Below the pieces are notes generated by a model. It was given only the letters and a program-made list of their open reading frames with translations, had not been told where the DNA came from and searched no databases. The translations under genes and the position numbers were made by a program. A DNA stretch of 27,385 nucleotides from CAYTSW01 sp964440605 (GTDB taxonomy: Bacteria > Planctomycetota > Phycisphaerae > Phycisphaerales > UBA1924). Location: the NCBI GenBank assembly GCA_964440605.1, contig CAYTSW010000025.1, positions 1 to 27,385 on the forward strand, read 5' to 3'. Shown here in pieces: positions 1-7,593 of this stretch (the stretch's first letter is position 1; each line of letters begins with the position of its first letter).

Positions 1-776
1 GTGACATCACGATCCAGGGCGCGGTCACTTTCCCGATCGCGGAGCTCGAGCCCGGATCCTTCACCGCCCCGCTCTCGGGTGCCGTCGATGCCAACGTCAC
101 CGCCGGCGCCATCGCGATCCTCGATACAACGCGCGTGAATGCCGTCGACCACACCGCCTATCTCCCGGGAACGATCGACGACCCCGCCACGCCCGCGCCC
201 GGCTCCTTCGCCGTGCTCTACCCCACCGCGCCCGCGCTCGGCTTCGACTTTGCCAGCGTCACGCGCGACCTGACATTTGCCGTCGAAGACGCCATATCCG
301 CTCCCCTCGGGCCCGGCGGCGACTTCACGATCGGCGACCAGACGTGGACCATCGTCTCGGGCGTCTCGGACCTCTCCGCTGGCAACCCCCCGCAGTCTGA
401 CCTCACCACGGTCGCCCCCGTCGACAACGACCCCGCCGACCCCGGGACGCTCGCCGTCGTTGGCGACACCGAGACGCTTACGATCCCCGTCCGCTTCACG
501 CTCAACATCGTCGGCAACCTCACCAACATCAACCTCGACTTCGAAGGGACCGTCGTCGCCACCCGCCCGATCGCGGTCAACGACTGCCCCGCCGACTTCA
601 ACAACGACGGCCAAGTCGACGGCGACGACTTCGGCATCTTCGGATCCGCCTTCGGATCGTCGGTCGGCGACGCTTCGTTCGACCCCGCCGCCGACTTCAC
701 CGGCGACGGCGTCATCGACGGGGCGGACTTCGGAGTCTTCGGCGCGCAGTTCGGGCGCTCCGACTGCCTCGATTGA
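1..776 (+). CDS. Secreted protein with C-terminal dockerin-like EF-hand pair (5' end outside window)
   Basis: The reading frame is open from the left edge (codons begin at base 3), so the N-terminus lies outside the window. An internal GTG at 135 is not needed as a start. The visible part is a beta-rich, Thr/Val/Asp-rich sequence of no family I recognise. It ends in a module at 585-767 bracketed by two cysteines, with two calcium-loop repeats of the form DxNxDGxVDxxD, each followed by FGxFGxxFG. This matches the dockerin/type-I EF-hand modules common at the C-terminus of planctomycete extracellular proteins. The same module ends the proteins at 7594-8928 and 9142-12324. It is probably exported, with the module serving attachment or calcium-stabilised folding. 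The catalytic or binding role of the upstream part is unknown. Confidence 0.8.
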   Translation, partial: DITIQGAVTFPIAELEPGSFTAPLSGAVDANVTAGAIAILDTTRVNAVDHTAYLPGTIDDPATPAPGSFAVLYPTAPALGFDFASVTRDLTFAVEDAISAPLGPGGDFTIGDQTWTIVSGVSDLSAGNPPQSDLTTVAPVDNDPADPGTLAVVGDTETLTIPVRFTLNIVGNLTNINLDFEGTVVATRPIAVNDCPADFNNDGQVDGDDFGIFGSAFGSSVGDASFDPAADFTGDGVIDGADFGVFGAQFGRSDCLD

Positions 777-789
777 CCTCGACGCCCCC

Positions 790-794
790 GGGAG
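790..794 (+). promoter_or_regulatory. Shine-Dalgarno deciding the GTG start of the lipoprotein gene
   Basis: GGGAG is 8 bases before GTG 803. It selects the start that places the lipobox 22 residues in, over the TTG at 773. Confidence 0.7.
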
Positions 795-802
795 ACAACG
801 CC

Positions 803-2029
803 GTGGCCAACCGCTCCATCATCCTCGGAGGCGCCGCGGTCATCGCTCTCGCGGCGCTCGGCGGTTGCAGCGATGACGCCGCGTCCCCGTCTCCGACAAC
901 CGCCGAAGTCAAAGACAACCTCCAAACCATCCGTGCCGCCGCCGAACGCCGCATGCGTGAGATCGAGGGGCTGCCCGGCGCCGTCATCGCCGTGCGCATC
1001 GGAGAGACGATCGACCTGCGCCTCGCCCTCGGCCACACCTCCGAAGCGCGCGATGAGCCGATGACCCTCGACCACGCCTTCCGCATCGCCAGCGCCGCCA
1101 AGCCCTTCCTCGGCGTCACCGCCCTGCGCGTGGCCGAGCGCGGCGTCATCGACCTCGACGCTCCCCTCGCGACCCTTCTCCCCGACATACCCCACGCCGG
1201 CGACGTCACGCTGCGTATGCTCGCGCGCAACACGTCTGGTTACTTCAACGCCGTCGCCGACCCGAAGTTTCGAGCCGCGATCGACGCCGACCCGTCGCGC
1301 CTCTGGACCGCGAGCGACATCCTGGCCTACGCGATGGATCAACCGCTCACGCTCGACAAGCCAGGCGCAGGGTGGGCGTACAGCAACACCAACAGCGTCC
1401 TTCTCGCCCACGCGATCGAGGCGGCCACCGGCGAGCACTGGTCTTACGCGCTCTCGCGCGAGATGATCGAGCCGCTGGGCCTCACGTCCGTGCGCGTCGA
1501 AGAACCCGGCGCCCCGCCCCACCTCCGCCCCGACGACACGCAACGCTTCCCCGTCGGCTACCGCTACGCCCAGCGCGATAGCGCCATGGCCTACGGCAAC
1601 GTGTACATCGACGCCTCGGACTTCTCCCCCTCGTGGGCCGGCGCCGCCGGCTCGATGAACGCGACCATCGACGACCTCGCCCGAGCCGCCGAACCCGTGC
1701 TCATGGGCACGGTGCTCACACCCGCCTCACGCGACGCGTACCACGCCTGGCTCGACACCGGCTACGACTCTTCGCCCGGCGACTTCTCCGAGCCCGCGTC
1801 GATCTACTACGCCTTTCACCTGGGCAAGCGCCGCATCGGCGCGCACGAATGGATCGGTCACACCGGCGATGTCCCCGGCTACTCGTCCTTCTTCGCTTAC
1901 ACGCCCGAGTTCGACGCCAGCGTCATCGTCCTCTGCAACCTCTCCAACACCCCGCGCCGGCTTAACCCCGCCGAGGAGATCGCCGAGGCGATCATCGCCA
2001 CGCTCGATGATCGCTTTGCCCAGCCGTGA
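803..2029 (+). CDS. Serine beta-lactamase-like (class C / DD-peptidase fold) lipoprotein
   Basis: This is a 408-residue serine hydrolase of the beta-lactamase family (Pfam Beta-lactamase; class C enzymes, DD-carboxypeptidases and esterases share the fold). All three active-site elements are present: S97-A-A-K100 (SxxK), Y193-S-N195 (YxN) and H353-T-G (the KTG-equivalent box). The N-terminus is a lipoprotein signal, with Arg, a hydrophobic stretch and lipobox L-G-G-C22, so the enzyme should be lipid-anchored outside the inner membrane. GTG 803 is chosen because GGGAG at 790-794 lies 8 bases upstream and it starts just before the signal peptide. A TTG at 773 would overlap the previous stop. The gene follows a dockerin-tagged gene by 26 bp and faces thyX with 21 bp between stops. 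Substrate cannot be told from sequence; peptidoglycan peptides or esters are equally possible. Confidence 0.88.
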   Translation: MANRSIILGGAAVIALAALGGCSDDAASPSPTTAEVKDNLQTIRAAAERRMREIEGLPGAVIAVRIGETIDLRLALGHTSEARDEPMTLDHAFRIASAAKPFLGVTALRVAERGVIDLDAPLATLLPDIPHAGDVTLRMLARNTSGYFNAVADPKFRAAIDADPSRLWTASDILAYAMDQPLTLDKPGAGWAYSNTNSVLLAHAIEAATGEHWSYALSREMIEPLGLTSVRVEEPGAPPHLRPDDTQRFPVGYRYAQRDSAMAYGNVYIDASDFSPSWAGAAGSMNATIDDLARAAEPVLMGTVLTPASRDAYHAWLDTGYDSSPGDFSEPASIYYAFHLGKRRIGAHEWIGHTGDVPGYSSFFAYTPEFDASVIVLCNLSNTPRRLNPAEEIAEAIIATLDDRFAQP

Positions 2030-2050
2030 CGCGAGCGTCGCGCGAAAGGA

Positions 2051-2986
2051 TCAGTCCAATCCCAACGCCGCCCGCTTCGCCTTCCACTCCGCCTGCTCAC
2101 GCTTGTTCGTCGAATCGATCGTCTCGCTGCCCGCGCGCAGCGCCTCGACCTCCAGCCGCGTGAGTTGCATCGACTCCAGCCGGTAATCCCGGAACGCCTC
2201 GACCGTCACCGGCACCATCGGCTCGATCAGGTCGAGCATCGCCTGCGCATACACCCGGATCTCCCGCTGCGCGTGCGCGTCGATGCGCAGCGCCAGGAAG
2301 TGCAGCAGGTTGTGCAGGTCGATCTTCCAGTACCACTCCGTGTACAAACTTTGAGGCAGCGCGATCCGCGCCAGCTCCCGCGCCAGCCCCTCCTCGTTCA
2401 ATGCCATGTACTCGGCGTGCATCGCGTGCGCACGGTCGAGGAGTTCGAGGAACCGCTGCGTCGTCGCCGGCTCCATGGGTTCCTCGCCACCCTGACGGTT
2501 GGTCGCGCTCTGCTTGCGCACGTCCTCCTCGTTCGGACGGTAGAACCGCTCGGGCATGATCGAGTAACGGCCCGAGTACTCATTCACGCTCGCGGTGCGG
2601 TGCCGGATCCACTGGCGCGCGATGAAGATCGGCATCGCGCAGTGGAACTTGAACTCGACCATCTCGAAGGGCGTTGTGTGCCGATGCCGCAGCAGGTAGC
2701 GGATCAACCCCCGGTCCTCGTTCACGCGTTTCGTGCCCGCGCCGTACGACACCCGCGCCGCCTGCACGATCGCCTGATCGGCCGTCTGCCCCTCGGGCGC
2801 GAGCCTCGGCATGACGTCCACCAGCGCGACCATCCCGTGATCGAGGCACGGGACCTCCCGCCGCGCGTCGCCCTCCATGAGGTCGCGCATCGCGCCCTCC
2901 GGGCGGACCGACTTCCACGCCAGCCCGCCGCCCGCGTCCTCGATCGAGTTCGGCTTCATTTCGGCACTCATCTGCTGTTGGGCCAT
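2051..2986 (-). CDS. thyX: Flavin-dependent thymidylate synthase ThyX
   Basis: This 311-residue protein makes dTMP from dUMP using methylene-tetrahydrofolate, FAD and NADPH, and releases tetrahydrofolate rather than dihydrofolate. The signature RHR(x7)S is at residues 128-138, inside a longer RHRxxSxNExSxRYS block, and a Y-W-K-I-D-L-H-N-L-hF-type helix follows near residue 220, as in the family. It is longer than many ThyX proteins (about 220-250 residues), with an N-terminal extension of roughly 40 residues. It is last in a run with the TPR gene and kdsB, but a TATCGT hexamer 6 bases before the ATG and the lack of a well-placed Shine-Dalgarno (GGGAG is 12 bases away) suggest its own promoter as well. 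No thyA is in the window. Confidence 0.95.
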   Translation of the reverse strand: MAQQQMSAEMKPNSIEDAGGGLAWKSVRPEGAMRDLMEGDARREVPCLDHGMVALVDVMPRLAPEGQTADQAIVQAARVSYGAGTKRVNEDRGLIRYLLRHRHTTPFEMVEFKFHCAMPIFIARQWIRHRTASVNEYSGRYSIMPERFYRPNEEDVRKQSATNRQGGEEPMEPATTQRFLELLDRAHAMHAEYMALNEEGLARELARIALPQSLYTEWYWKIDLHNLLHFLALRIDAHAQREIRVYAQAMLDLIEPMVPVTVEAFRDYRLESMQLTRLEVEALRAGSETIDSTNKREQAEWKAKRAALGLD

Positions 2987-2992
2987 GGTTTC

Positions 2993-2998
2993 ACGATA
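2993..2998 (-). promoter_or_regulatory. Possible -10 element immediately before thyX
   Basis: On the minus strand TATCGT ends 6 bases before the ATG. If it is a -10, the transcript would begin at or next to the start codon. This is an inference from position and from similar elements before other genes in the window. Confidence 0.4.
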
Positions 2999-3032
2999 CT
3001 CCCGGCGCTCGGCGGCTCAGCCGCGCAACAAG

Positions 3033-3791
3033 TTACCCACGCGGTCCCGCCCGCCACCGCTCCACGAACGCCGCGTACTGCTCCGGCGTGTCGATCCCCA
3101 CGTGGTCCGACGCCCGCACCGCGACCCCGATCGACATGCCGTGCTCCAGCGCTCGCAGTTGCTCCAGCCGCTCGGCTCGCTCGAGAGGGGTCTCTTCGAG
3201 CGCCGCGTATCGCCTGAGCGTCCGCACGCGGTAGACGTAGATCCCCACGTGCCTCAGTGTCGGCGCGGCTCCCTCGCCGTCGCGATCGAAGGGTACCGGC
3301 GCGCGTGAGAAGTACACCGCCCGCCCGCTCGCGCCGATCACGAGCTTCACAACGTTCGGATCCGCGAACGCCGCCCCGCGCTCCATAGGCGATCCGACCG
3401 TCGCGATATCCACCTCGTCGGGCGACGTCAGCCGCTGGATGGCCGCGTCGATCACCCCCGCCTCCAGTTCCGGCTCGTCCCCCTGCACGTTTGCGACCAC
3501 CGCCTCGTCGTCGAGCCCCAGCAGCCGCGCCGCCTCGGCCAGGCGTGACGTCCCGTTCGGGTGCTCGCCCGTCAGGACCGCCTCGCCGCCGAATCCTTCC
3601 ACGGCGTCAAGCACCTCGCGCGCATCGGTCGCGACCACCACCCGCGACACCAGCGTCGCGCGCCCCGCCGCCTCGCACACATGTCGGATCAGCGGCTTGC
3701 CCGTCTCCGCGGCGAGCACCTTGCGGGGGAGCCGCGTCGACCCCAGCCGCGCCGGGATGATCGCGATCGCTCCGCCGGGGCCCGCGTTCAC
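3033..3791 (-). CDS. kdsB: 3-deoxy-manno-octulosonate cytidylyltransferase (CMP-Kdo synthetase)
   Basis: This 252-residue enzyme activates Kdo with CTP to CMP-Kdo for assembly of the LPS inner core. Family motifs are present: the N-terminal nucleotide loop IPARLGSTRLPRK (residues 12-24), ATD near residue 55, N-V-Q-G-D-E-P near residue 100, and a C-terminal H-V-G-I-Y-x-Y block. The usual GTDR box reads G-T-S-R here, an Asp-to-Ser change. The start is a GTG whose last two bases are the first two of the upstream stop (GTGA), so translation is coupled to the TPR gene. Its presence indicates a Kdo-containing outer envelope. The cytoplasmic enzyme is well identified; only the S-for-D change is odd. 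Confidence 0.94.
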   Translation of the reverse strand: MNAGPGGAIAIIPARLGSTRLPRKVLAAETGKPLIRHVCEAAGRATLVSRVVVATDAREVLDAVEGFGGEAVLTGEHPNGTSRLAEAARLLGLDDEAVVANVQGDEPELEAGVIDAAIQRLTSPDEVDIATVGSPMERGAAFADPNVVKLVIGASGRAVYFSRAPVPFDRDGEGAAPTLRHVGIYVYRVRTLRRYAALEETPLERAERLEQLRALEHGMSIGVAVRASDHVGIDTPEQYAAFVERWRAGPRG

Positions 3792-5302
3792 GCCGTCTTC
3801 AGCTTCTTCTTGAGCTCGTCGAGCTGCGCGCGTCGGTCGCGGATGTCCTTGAACCCGATCCTTCGCGAAGCGATCCAGACCGCGAGGTCGAACGCCTCGT
3901 TCGCGGCCGAGGGGTCGTCGTTCTCTTCCGCTGCGCGTTGCAGCGCATCCATGAGGGCGTAGCGCAGCTCGAGCGCGAAGTCGTCGTTATCCGAGGCGTG
4001 AGCCTCGATCGACGCTCGCAGGGCGTTGGTCGCCTCGGTGAGGTACCCGACGCGCAGGAACGCCTGCCCGAGGAAGTACTGCACCTGCGCCGCGATCGCC
4101 GAGGCGTCCTGAGCGGCCTGGAAGTGCTCGATCGCCTCGTCGGGCTGGTCGTTGTGGAGCAACCGCTTGCCGAGCTCGTAGCGCAGCTTGAGATCGGTCG
4201 GGTAGTTCTTGACGCGCTCAGCGAAATCCTTGATCTCGAACTCGAGGAACTGCTGACGCGCCTGAGCGAGCTTGGCCCGCAGAGACTCATCCTCGGGCTT
4301 GGCCTCGGCCTGTTTCTTGATCGCCGCGAGCTGGCGGCGGGCCACACGCATCTGCACATCGCCCGCGTCGGCCTTGAACTTGTACGCGCCGGTGACCTTG
4401 TAACCGTGCAGCAGCAGCTTGACGGCGTTCTTCTCGTCGTCCGGCGTGCCGCGCTCCAGCAGCAGACGCGCGAGCTTGGCGATCGCCGCGTCGTCCTCCT
4501 GGCGTTGCTGGAAGTCCTGCTTGGCGAGGCTGATCTGTCGGTCGAGCGACTGTTCGCTCTTCACGACGCGCTCCTCTTCCTCCAGCTCGCGCTGCTGCTC
4601 GAGGTTGCGCACGTTCGAGCGGAAGCCCCCCTGCTTGCCCGCCTCGTCGAACCCGCCTCGGGACATGGCCGCCTGCGCGGACATGTTCTTGACCACGTGC
4701 TCGAGCTTGGCGTCGCGCGGGTCGAGAACCATCGCCTGCTCGCCGGCTCGCGTCGCCTCGTCGTACGCGCCGATTTTCTGGAACGCGTTCATCAAGGCGA
4801 CGAAGTGCTCCTTCTTCGCCTTTTCGTCCCCCATCGCCCGCGCGAGCACCCGCTGGCCGATCCAGTACGCCTGCTCCGAGAGATCGCGGTCCGGGCCCGG
4901 GTCGAGCTTGATCGACGCCTCCATCGCCTTGAGGCCCGCGTGCCAGTTCTCGGGCTTGGTGCCCCAGTGCAGCAGACCCACGAGGAACCGGTCCAGGTAC
5001 CCCTTGCCGTCGAACGTCTTGAGCTGCTCCTTCGTGGGCCCCTTCGCCTTCGGGTTGGCCTGTAGGTAGCGCGCGGCCGAATCCGAGAACTTATCGAGCG
5101 CCGTCAGGCTCGTCGGGTCCTGCCGCAACCCTTGCAGCCAGAGTGTCATCGCGTACGCATAGTTCGTGGAGTCGTGCGCCGCCTGGGCGTGCTCGAAGAA
5201 CTTGCGCGCTTTCTCGGGCTGCGGGGTCAGCGTCGTCGCTGCCTTTGCGCCGTCGTCCGCGGATGCTTCACTGGTTTTTTTCTTGAACAGGGCCATGGCC
5301 AT
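3788..5302 (-). CDS. TPR-type helical repeat protein
   Basis: This is a roughly 504-residue soluble protein that begins MAMALFKKK. It has no signal peptide or membrane segment, and is rich in Ala, Gln, Glu and Lys. Helix-pair repeats resembling tetratricopeptide units appear around residues 40-75, 145-185 and especially 370-450, where Y-x-L-G-K-x-L and A-I-E-H-F-Q-A-A-Q alternate in the TPR pattern. A Glu/Gln/Arg-rich stretch near residues 210-260 looks like coiled coil. It probably acts as a protein-interaction scaffold; no enzymatic motif is seen. ATG 5302 and ATG 5296 are both possible. Longer frames run into the def promoter region and are unlikely. It is first in a run with kdsB (GTGA overlap) and thyX. 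The partner and process are unknown. Confidence 0.82.
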   Translation of the reverse strand: MAMALFKKKTSEASADDGAKAATTLTPQPEKARKFFEHAQAAHDSTNYAYAMTLWLQGLRQDPTSLTALDKFSDSAARYLQANPKAKGPTKEQLKTFDGKGYLDRFLVGLLHWGTKPENWHAGLKAMEASIKLDPGPDRDLSEQAYWIGQRVLARAMGDEKAKKEHFVALMNAFQKIGAYDEATRAGEQAMVLDPRDAKLEHVVKNMSAQAAMSRGGFDEAGKQGGFRSNVRNLEQQRELEEEERVVKSEQSLDRQISLAKQDFQQRQEDDAAIAKLARLLLERGTPDDEKNAVKLLLHGYKVTGAYKFKADAGDVQMRVARRQLAAIKKQAEAKPEDESLRAKLAQARQQFLEFEIKDFAERVKNYPTDLKLRYELGKRLLHNDQPDEAIEHFQAAQDASAIAAQVQYFLGQAFLRVGYLTEATNALRASIEAHASDNDDFALELRYALMDALQRAAEENDDPSAANEAFDLAVWIASRRIGFKDIRDRRAQLDELKKKLKTA

Positions 5303-5307
5303 GGGGC

Positions 5308-5313
5308 TCGATA
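5308..5313 (-). promoter_or_regulatory. Possible -10 element before the TPR gene
   Basis: TATCGA on the minus strand ends 5 bases before ATG 5302 and 11 before ATG 5296. It resembles the elements before thyX and mutS. A second TATCGC lies just upstream, so the assignment is uncertain. Confidence 0.3.
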
Positions 5314-5446
5314 CGCGGCGAGACGCGATACGGGTCGCACGAAGAGGGAAGGGGATAGTACGGGTACACGCGGGCTCGTGCCACGCCCGGGCCTTGCACG
5401 TTCGCGGCTCGCGTCGCGGCCGGGAATCCCGCGCTTTTCCGGGCGA

Positions 5447-5452
5447 TAGACT
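5447..5452 (+). promoter_or_regulatory. Possible -10 element before def
   Basis: TAGACT lies 4, 7 and 13 bases before the three in-frame ATGs at 5457, 5460 and 5466. There is no Shine-Dalgarno. The spacing suggests a leaderless or very short-leader transcript for the def-fmt operon. Confidence 0.4.
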
Positions 5453-5456
5453 CGTG

Positions 5457-6026
5457 ATGATGACGATGGATCCCTCCCAACTGCACATCGTGTCGTACCC
5501 AGCGACCGTGCTGCGCAAGCGTGCCGAGCCTGTGAACGAGGTCACCGACGAAGTCCGGGCCGTCGCCCTGCGCATGATGGAGCTGATGCGTGAAGCTGAG
5601 GGCATCGGCCTCGCGGCCCCGCAGGTCGGGCTCCCGTGGCGGCTCTTCGTCGCTCACGTCCCGCCCTTCGAGGATGACGGGCGGTCGCTCGACGATGACC
5701 CCGCGACGGCGACCGCCGAACCCGTTGTCTACATCAATCCCGTCCTCAAGGACTTCTCCCGCGACCTGGAGCCCTACGAGGAAGGCTGCCTCAGCCTCGC
5801 CGGCATCGTGGGCGACGTTCGACGGCCCACGACCGTCACGATCGAAGCGCTTGACCTCGACGCCCAACCCTTCGCGCAGCGCGGCGTGGGGCTGCTGTCG
5901 CGCTGCTGGCAGCACGAGTTCGACCACCTCGATGGCGTCCTGATCATCGACAAGTTCGACCCCGCCGCTCGCCTGCGCAACCGCAAAGCCATCAAGGCCC
6001 TCGAAGAGGGAGCGTCAAGGCTGTGA
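5457..6026 (+). CDS. def: Peptide deformylase
   Basis: This 189-residue metalloenzyme removes the formyl group from the N-terminal Met of new proteins. All three family motifs are present: G49-I-G-L-A-A-P-Q-V-G58, E109-G-C111-L-S, and H153-E-F-D-H157, where Cys111 and the two His bind the metal and Glu154 is catalytic. A roughly 20-residue Asp/Ala-rich insertion follows the first motif (near residues 70-90). ATG 5457 is used; ATG 5460 and 5466 are equally plausible and change only a few residues. The frame extends further upstream, but that stretch overlaps the TPR gene. It is first in an operon with fmt, sharing a GTGA stop/start overlap. The two enzymes act at opposite ends of the formyl-Met cycle. 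Confidence 0.96.
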   Translation: MMTMDPSQLHIVSYPATVLRKRAEPVNEVTDEVRAVALRMMELMREAEGIGLAAPQVGLPWRLFVAHVPPFEDDGRSLDDDPATATAEPVVYINPVLKDFSRDLEPYEEGCLSLAGIVGDVRRPTTVTIEALDLDAQPFAQRGVGLLSRCWQHEFDHLDGVLIIDKFDPAARLRNRKAIKALEEGASRL

Positions 6027-6979
6027 GGCTCGCCTTCCTTGGCTCCGGCGCCTTCGGGCTGCCCACGCTCCAACGCTTCGCCCGCGACCATGAACTCGTC
6101 GGCGTCGTGTCCCAGCCCGACCGCAAGGCCGGTCGCAAACGCGTGCTCACGCCGACGCCGGCCGCCGCTTGGGCCGCCCAGCACCTGCCCGGCGTCGAGA
6201 TCGTCAAGCCCGAGGACGTCAACGAGCCGACCGTCCGCGACCGCGTCCGCGCGTGGGCCGTCGACGCCTGGGTCATCATCGCCTTCGGTCAGAAGCTCAG
6301 CGAAGCGCTCCTCGAGGACCGTTTCGCCATCAACCTGCACGGATCGCTTCTTCCCCGTTGGCGTGGAGCCGCACCGATCCAGCGGGCCGTCGAAGCGGGC
6401 GACGCCGAGGCGGGTAACTCCGTGATCACCATCGCCCGGCGCATGGACGCGGGCCTGGTACTCGGCCAAAACCGCCGCCCGATCGGGCACGAGATGACCG
6501 CGGGCGAGTTGCACGACGCCCTCGCCGAGGACGGCCCCGCCGTCATCGAGGATGTGTTGAAACGCCACGCCGACGGCTCCTTAGAAGGGGACGTGCAGGA
6601 CGAATCGCTGGTCACGCGCGCACGGAAGCTGACGAAGCCCGAGGGCTGGGCGGACCTGTCGCGCCCCGCCGAGGAGGTGCGTTGCAAGGTTCACGGCTTC
6701 ACACCTTGGCCCGGCGTCGCGGCGACCATCGCGGGCGGCAACGTCAAACTCGTGCGTTCACGCACGAACGGCGTCGAACCGGTCGAGGCGCCGCCCGGCA
6801 CACTCGTCGACGCCCAGGCCGGTGTCGTCGCGTGCGGCAACGGCTCAGCGCTGCGCGTCCTAGAGGTCCTACCGCAAGGCAAGAAGCCGATGTGCTGGGC
6901 CGACTTCGCGCGCGGGCGGTCGATGCGAGCGGGTGATCGCATCCACAGCGGGCCAGAACTCGTCGGCGGCGCGCCGTGA
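6023..6979 (+). CDS. fmt: Methionyl-tRNA formyltransferase
   Basis: This 318-residue enzyme transfers a formyl group from 10-formyl-tetrahydrofolate to Met-tRNA of the initiator. The N-terminal hydrolase fold carries the catalytic triad equivalents N104, H106 and D142, with the S108-L-L-P111 loop followed by R-W-R-G-A-A-P-I-Q. A C-terminal OB-like tRNA-binding domain follows from about residue 205 (K-V-H-G-F-x-P-W-P-G). The length is normal for the family. The start is GTG 6023, overlapping the def stop as GTGA, and the stop overlaps the next gene in the same way. No separate promoter is visible. Confidence 0.96.
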   Translation: MRLAFLGSGAFGLPTLQRFARDHELVGVVSQPDRKAGRKRVLTPTPAAAWAAQHLPGVEIVKPEDVNEPTVRDRVRAWAVDAWVIIAFGQKLSEALLEDRFAINLHGSLLPRWRGAAPIQRAVEAGDAEAGNSVITIARRMDAGLVLGQNRRPIGHEMTAGELHDALAEDGPAVIEDVLKRHADGSLEGDVQDESLVTRARKLTKPEGWADLSRPAEEVRCKVHGFTPWPGVAATIAGGNVKLVRSRTNGVEPVEAPPGTLVDAQAGVVACGNGSALRVLEVLPQGKKPMCWADFARGRSMRAGDRIHSGPELVGGAP

Positions 6980-7539
6980 AGGCCGCGGAACGGTACGAGG
7001 CGATGACCCGCGCCGAGCTCGAGGCCCACGGCATCCGGGTCCGCAAGTGGCGGACGTCGATGAGCGGAGTGGCGTGGGAGATCCGCTACCGCGACGGCCG
7101 CACCGCGCGGCTCATCGAAGCGCCGCGTCCGAAGGGCCCGATGTCCGCGGCCGTCTTCCTCCACGAGGTCGGGCATCACGCCATCGGGCTCGGACGCGTG
7201 AAGCCGCGGTGCCTGGAAGAACTCGCGGCATGGGACTGGGCGCTCGAGGCGATGGAGCGCTGGGGCGTGCAGGTGACGGATCGCGTGCGCCGACGTCGTC
7301 ACGAGTCGCTGCGGTATGCGGTCGCCAAGGCACAGCGGCGAGGGCTGAAGCACCTCCCGGGGCCGCTGCATCCGTTTCGCGATCCGTACCCGGCACCGGT
7401 GAGACCAACCAGGACCCGCGTCGCAACACACTCCGGATCCGGGGGGGCGCGGCAAAGCAAGGTCCGAAAACCCATTTCGCTTTGGGACAATCTGTGGGAC
7501 TTGGTCCGAAACCGCGCAAATGATGCGCCTCGTCTGTAA
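6976..7539 (+). CDS. Putative zinc metallopeptidase-like HExxH protein coupled to def-fmt
   Basis: This 187-residue protein, without signal peptide or membrane segment, is of no named family I can assign. It holds H63-E-V-G-H67-H, the zinc-binding HExxH motif, preceded by a hydrophobic helix start (A-A-V-F-L). Then comes E81-E-L-A-A-W-D-W-A, whose Glu is well placed as third zinc ligand, as in gluzincin-like ImmA/IrrE-type domains. The rest is Arg-rich. The start GTG 6976 overlaps the fmt stop (GTGA), so it is translated with def and fmt. The last 40 or so residues (after about 7400) run into a less GC-rich stretch following a run of seven G and look less protein-like, so the true end or frame there is uncertain. 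A role in N-terminal processing or regulation is suggested only by context. Confidence 0.75.
   Translation: MKAAERYEAMTRAELEAHGIRVRKWRTSMSGVAWEIRYRDGRTARLIEAPRPKGPMSAAVFLHEVGHHAIGLGRVKPRCLEELAAWDWALEAMERWGVQVTDRVRRRRHESLRYAVAKAQRRGLKHLPGPLHPFRDPYPAPVRPTRTRVATHSGSGGARQSKVRKPISLWDNLWDLVRNRANDAPRL
7461..7511. repeat. Operator-like cluster of short direct and inverted repeats
   Basis: GGTCCGAAA occurs at 7461-7469 and 7503-7511, 42 bases apart. GTCCGAAA at 7462-7469 faces TTTGGGAC at 7481-7488 as an inverted repeat with one mismatch, and TGTGGGAC follows at 7493-7500. The cluster lies about 85-130 bases before the propeller gene, inside the 3' end of the HExxH frame. Function as a regulator site is a guess. 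Confidence 0.3.
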
Positions 7540-7593
7540 AGATGGGTACTTTCGTCCACTCAAGCTTCCTCTGACCATTCCGGAGCACAACGC

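Noticed and set aside
3012..3024. Hairpin GCGGC-TCA-GCCGC between kdsB and thyX as terminator
   Set aside because: The stem is only 5 bp with a 3-base loop and no T-run on either strand.
5166..5456. N-terminal extension of def
   Set aside because: It overlaps the TPR gene on the other strand and adds nothing found in peptide deformylases.
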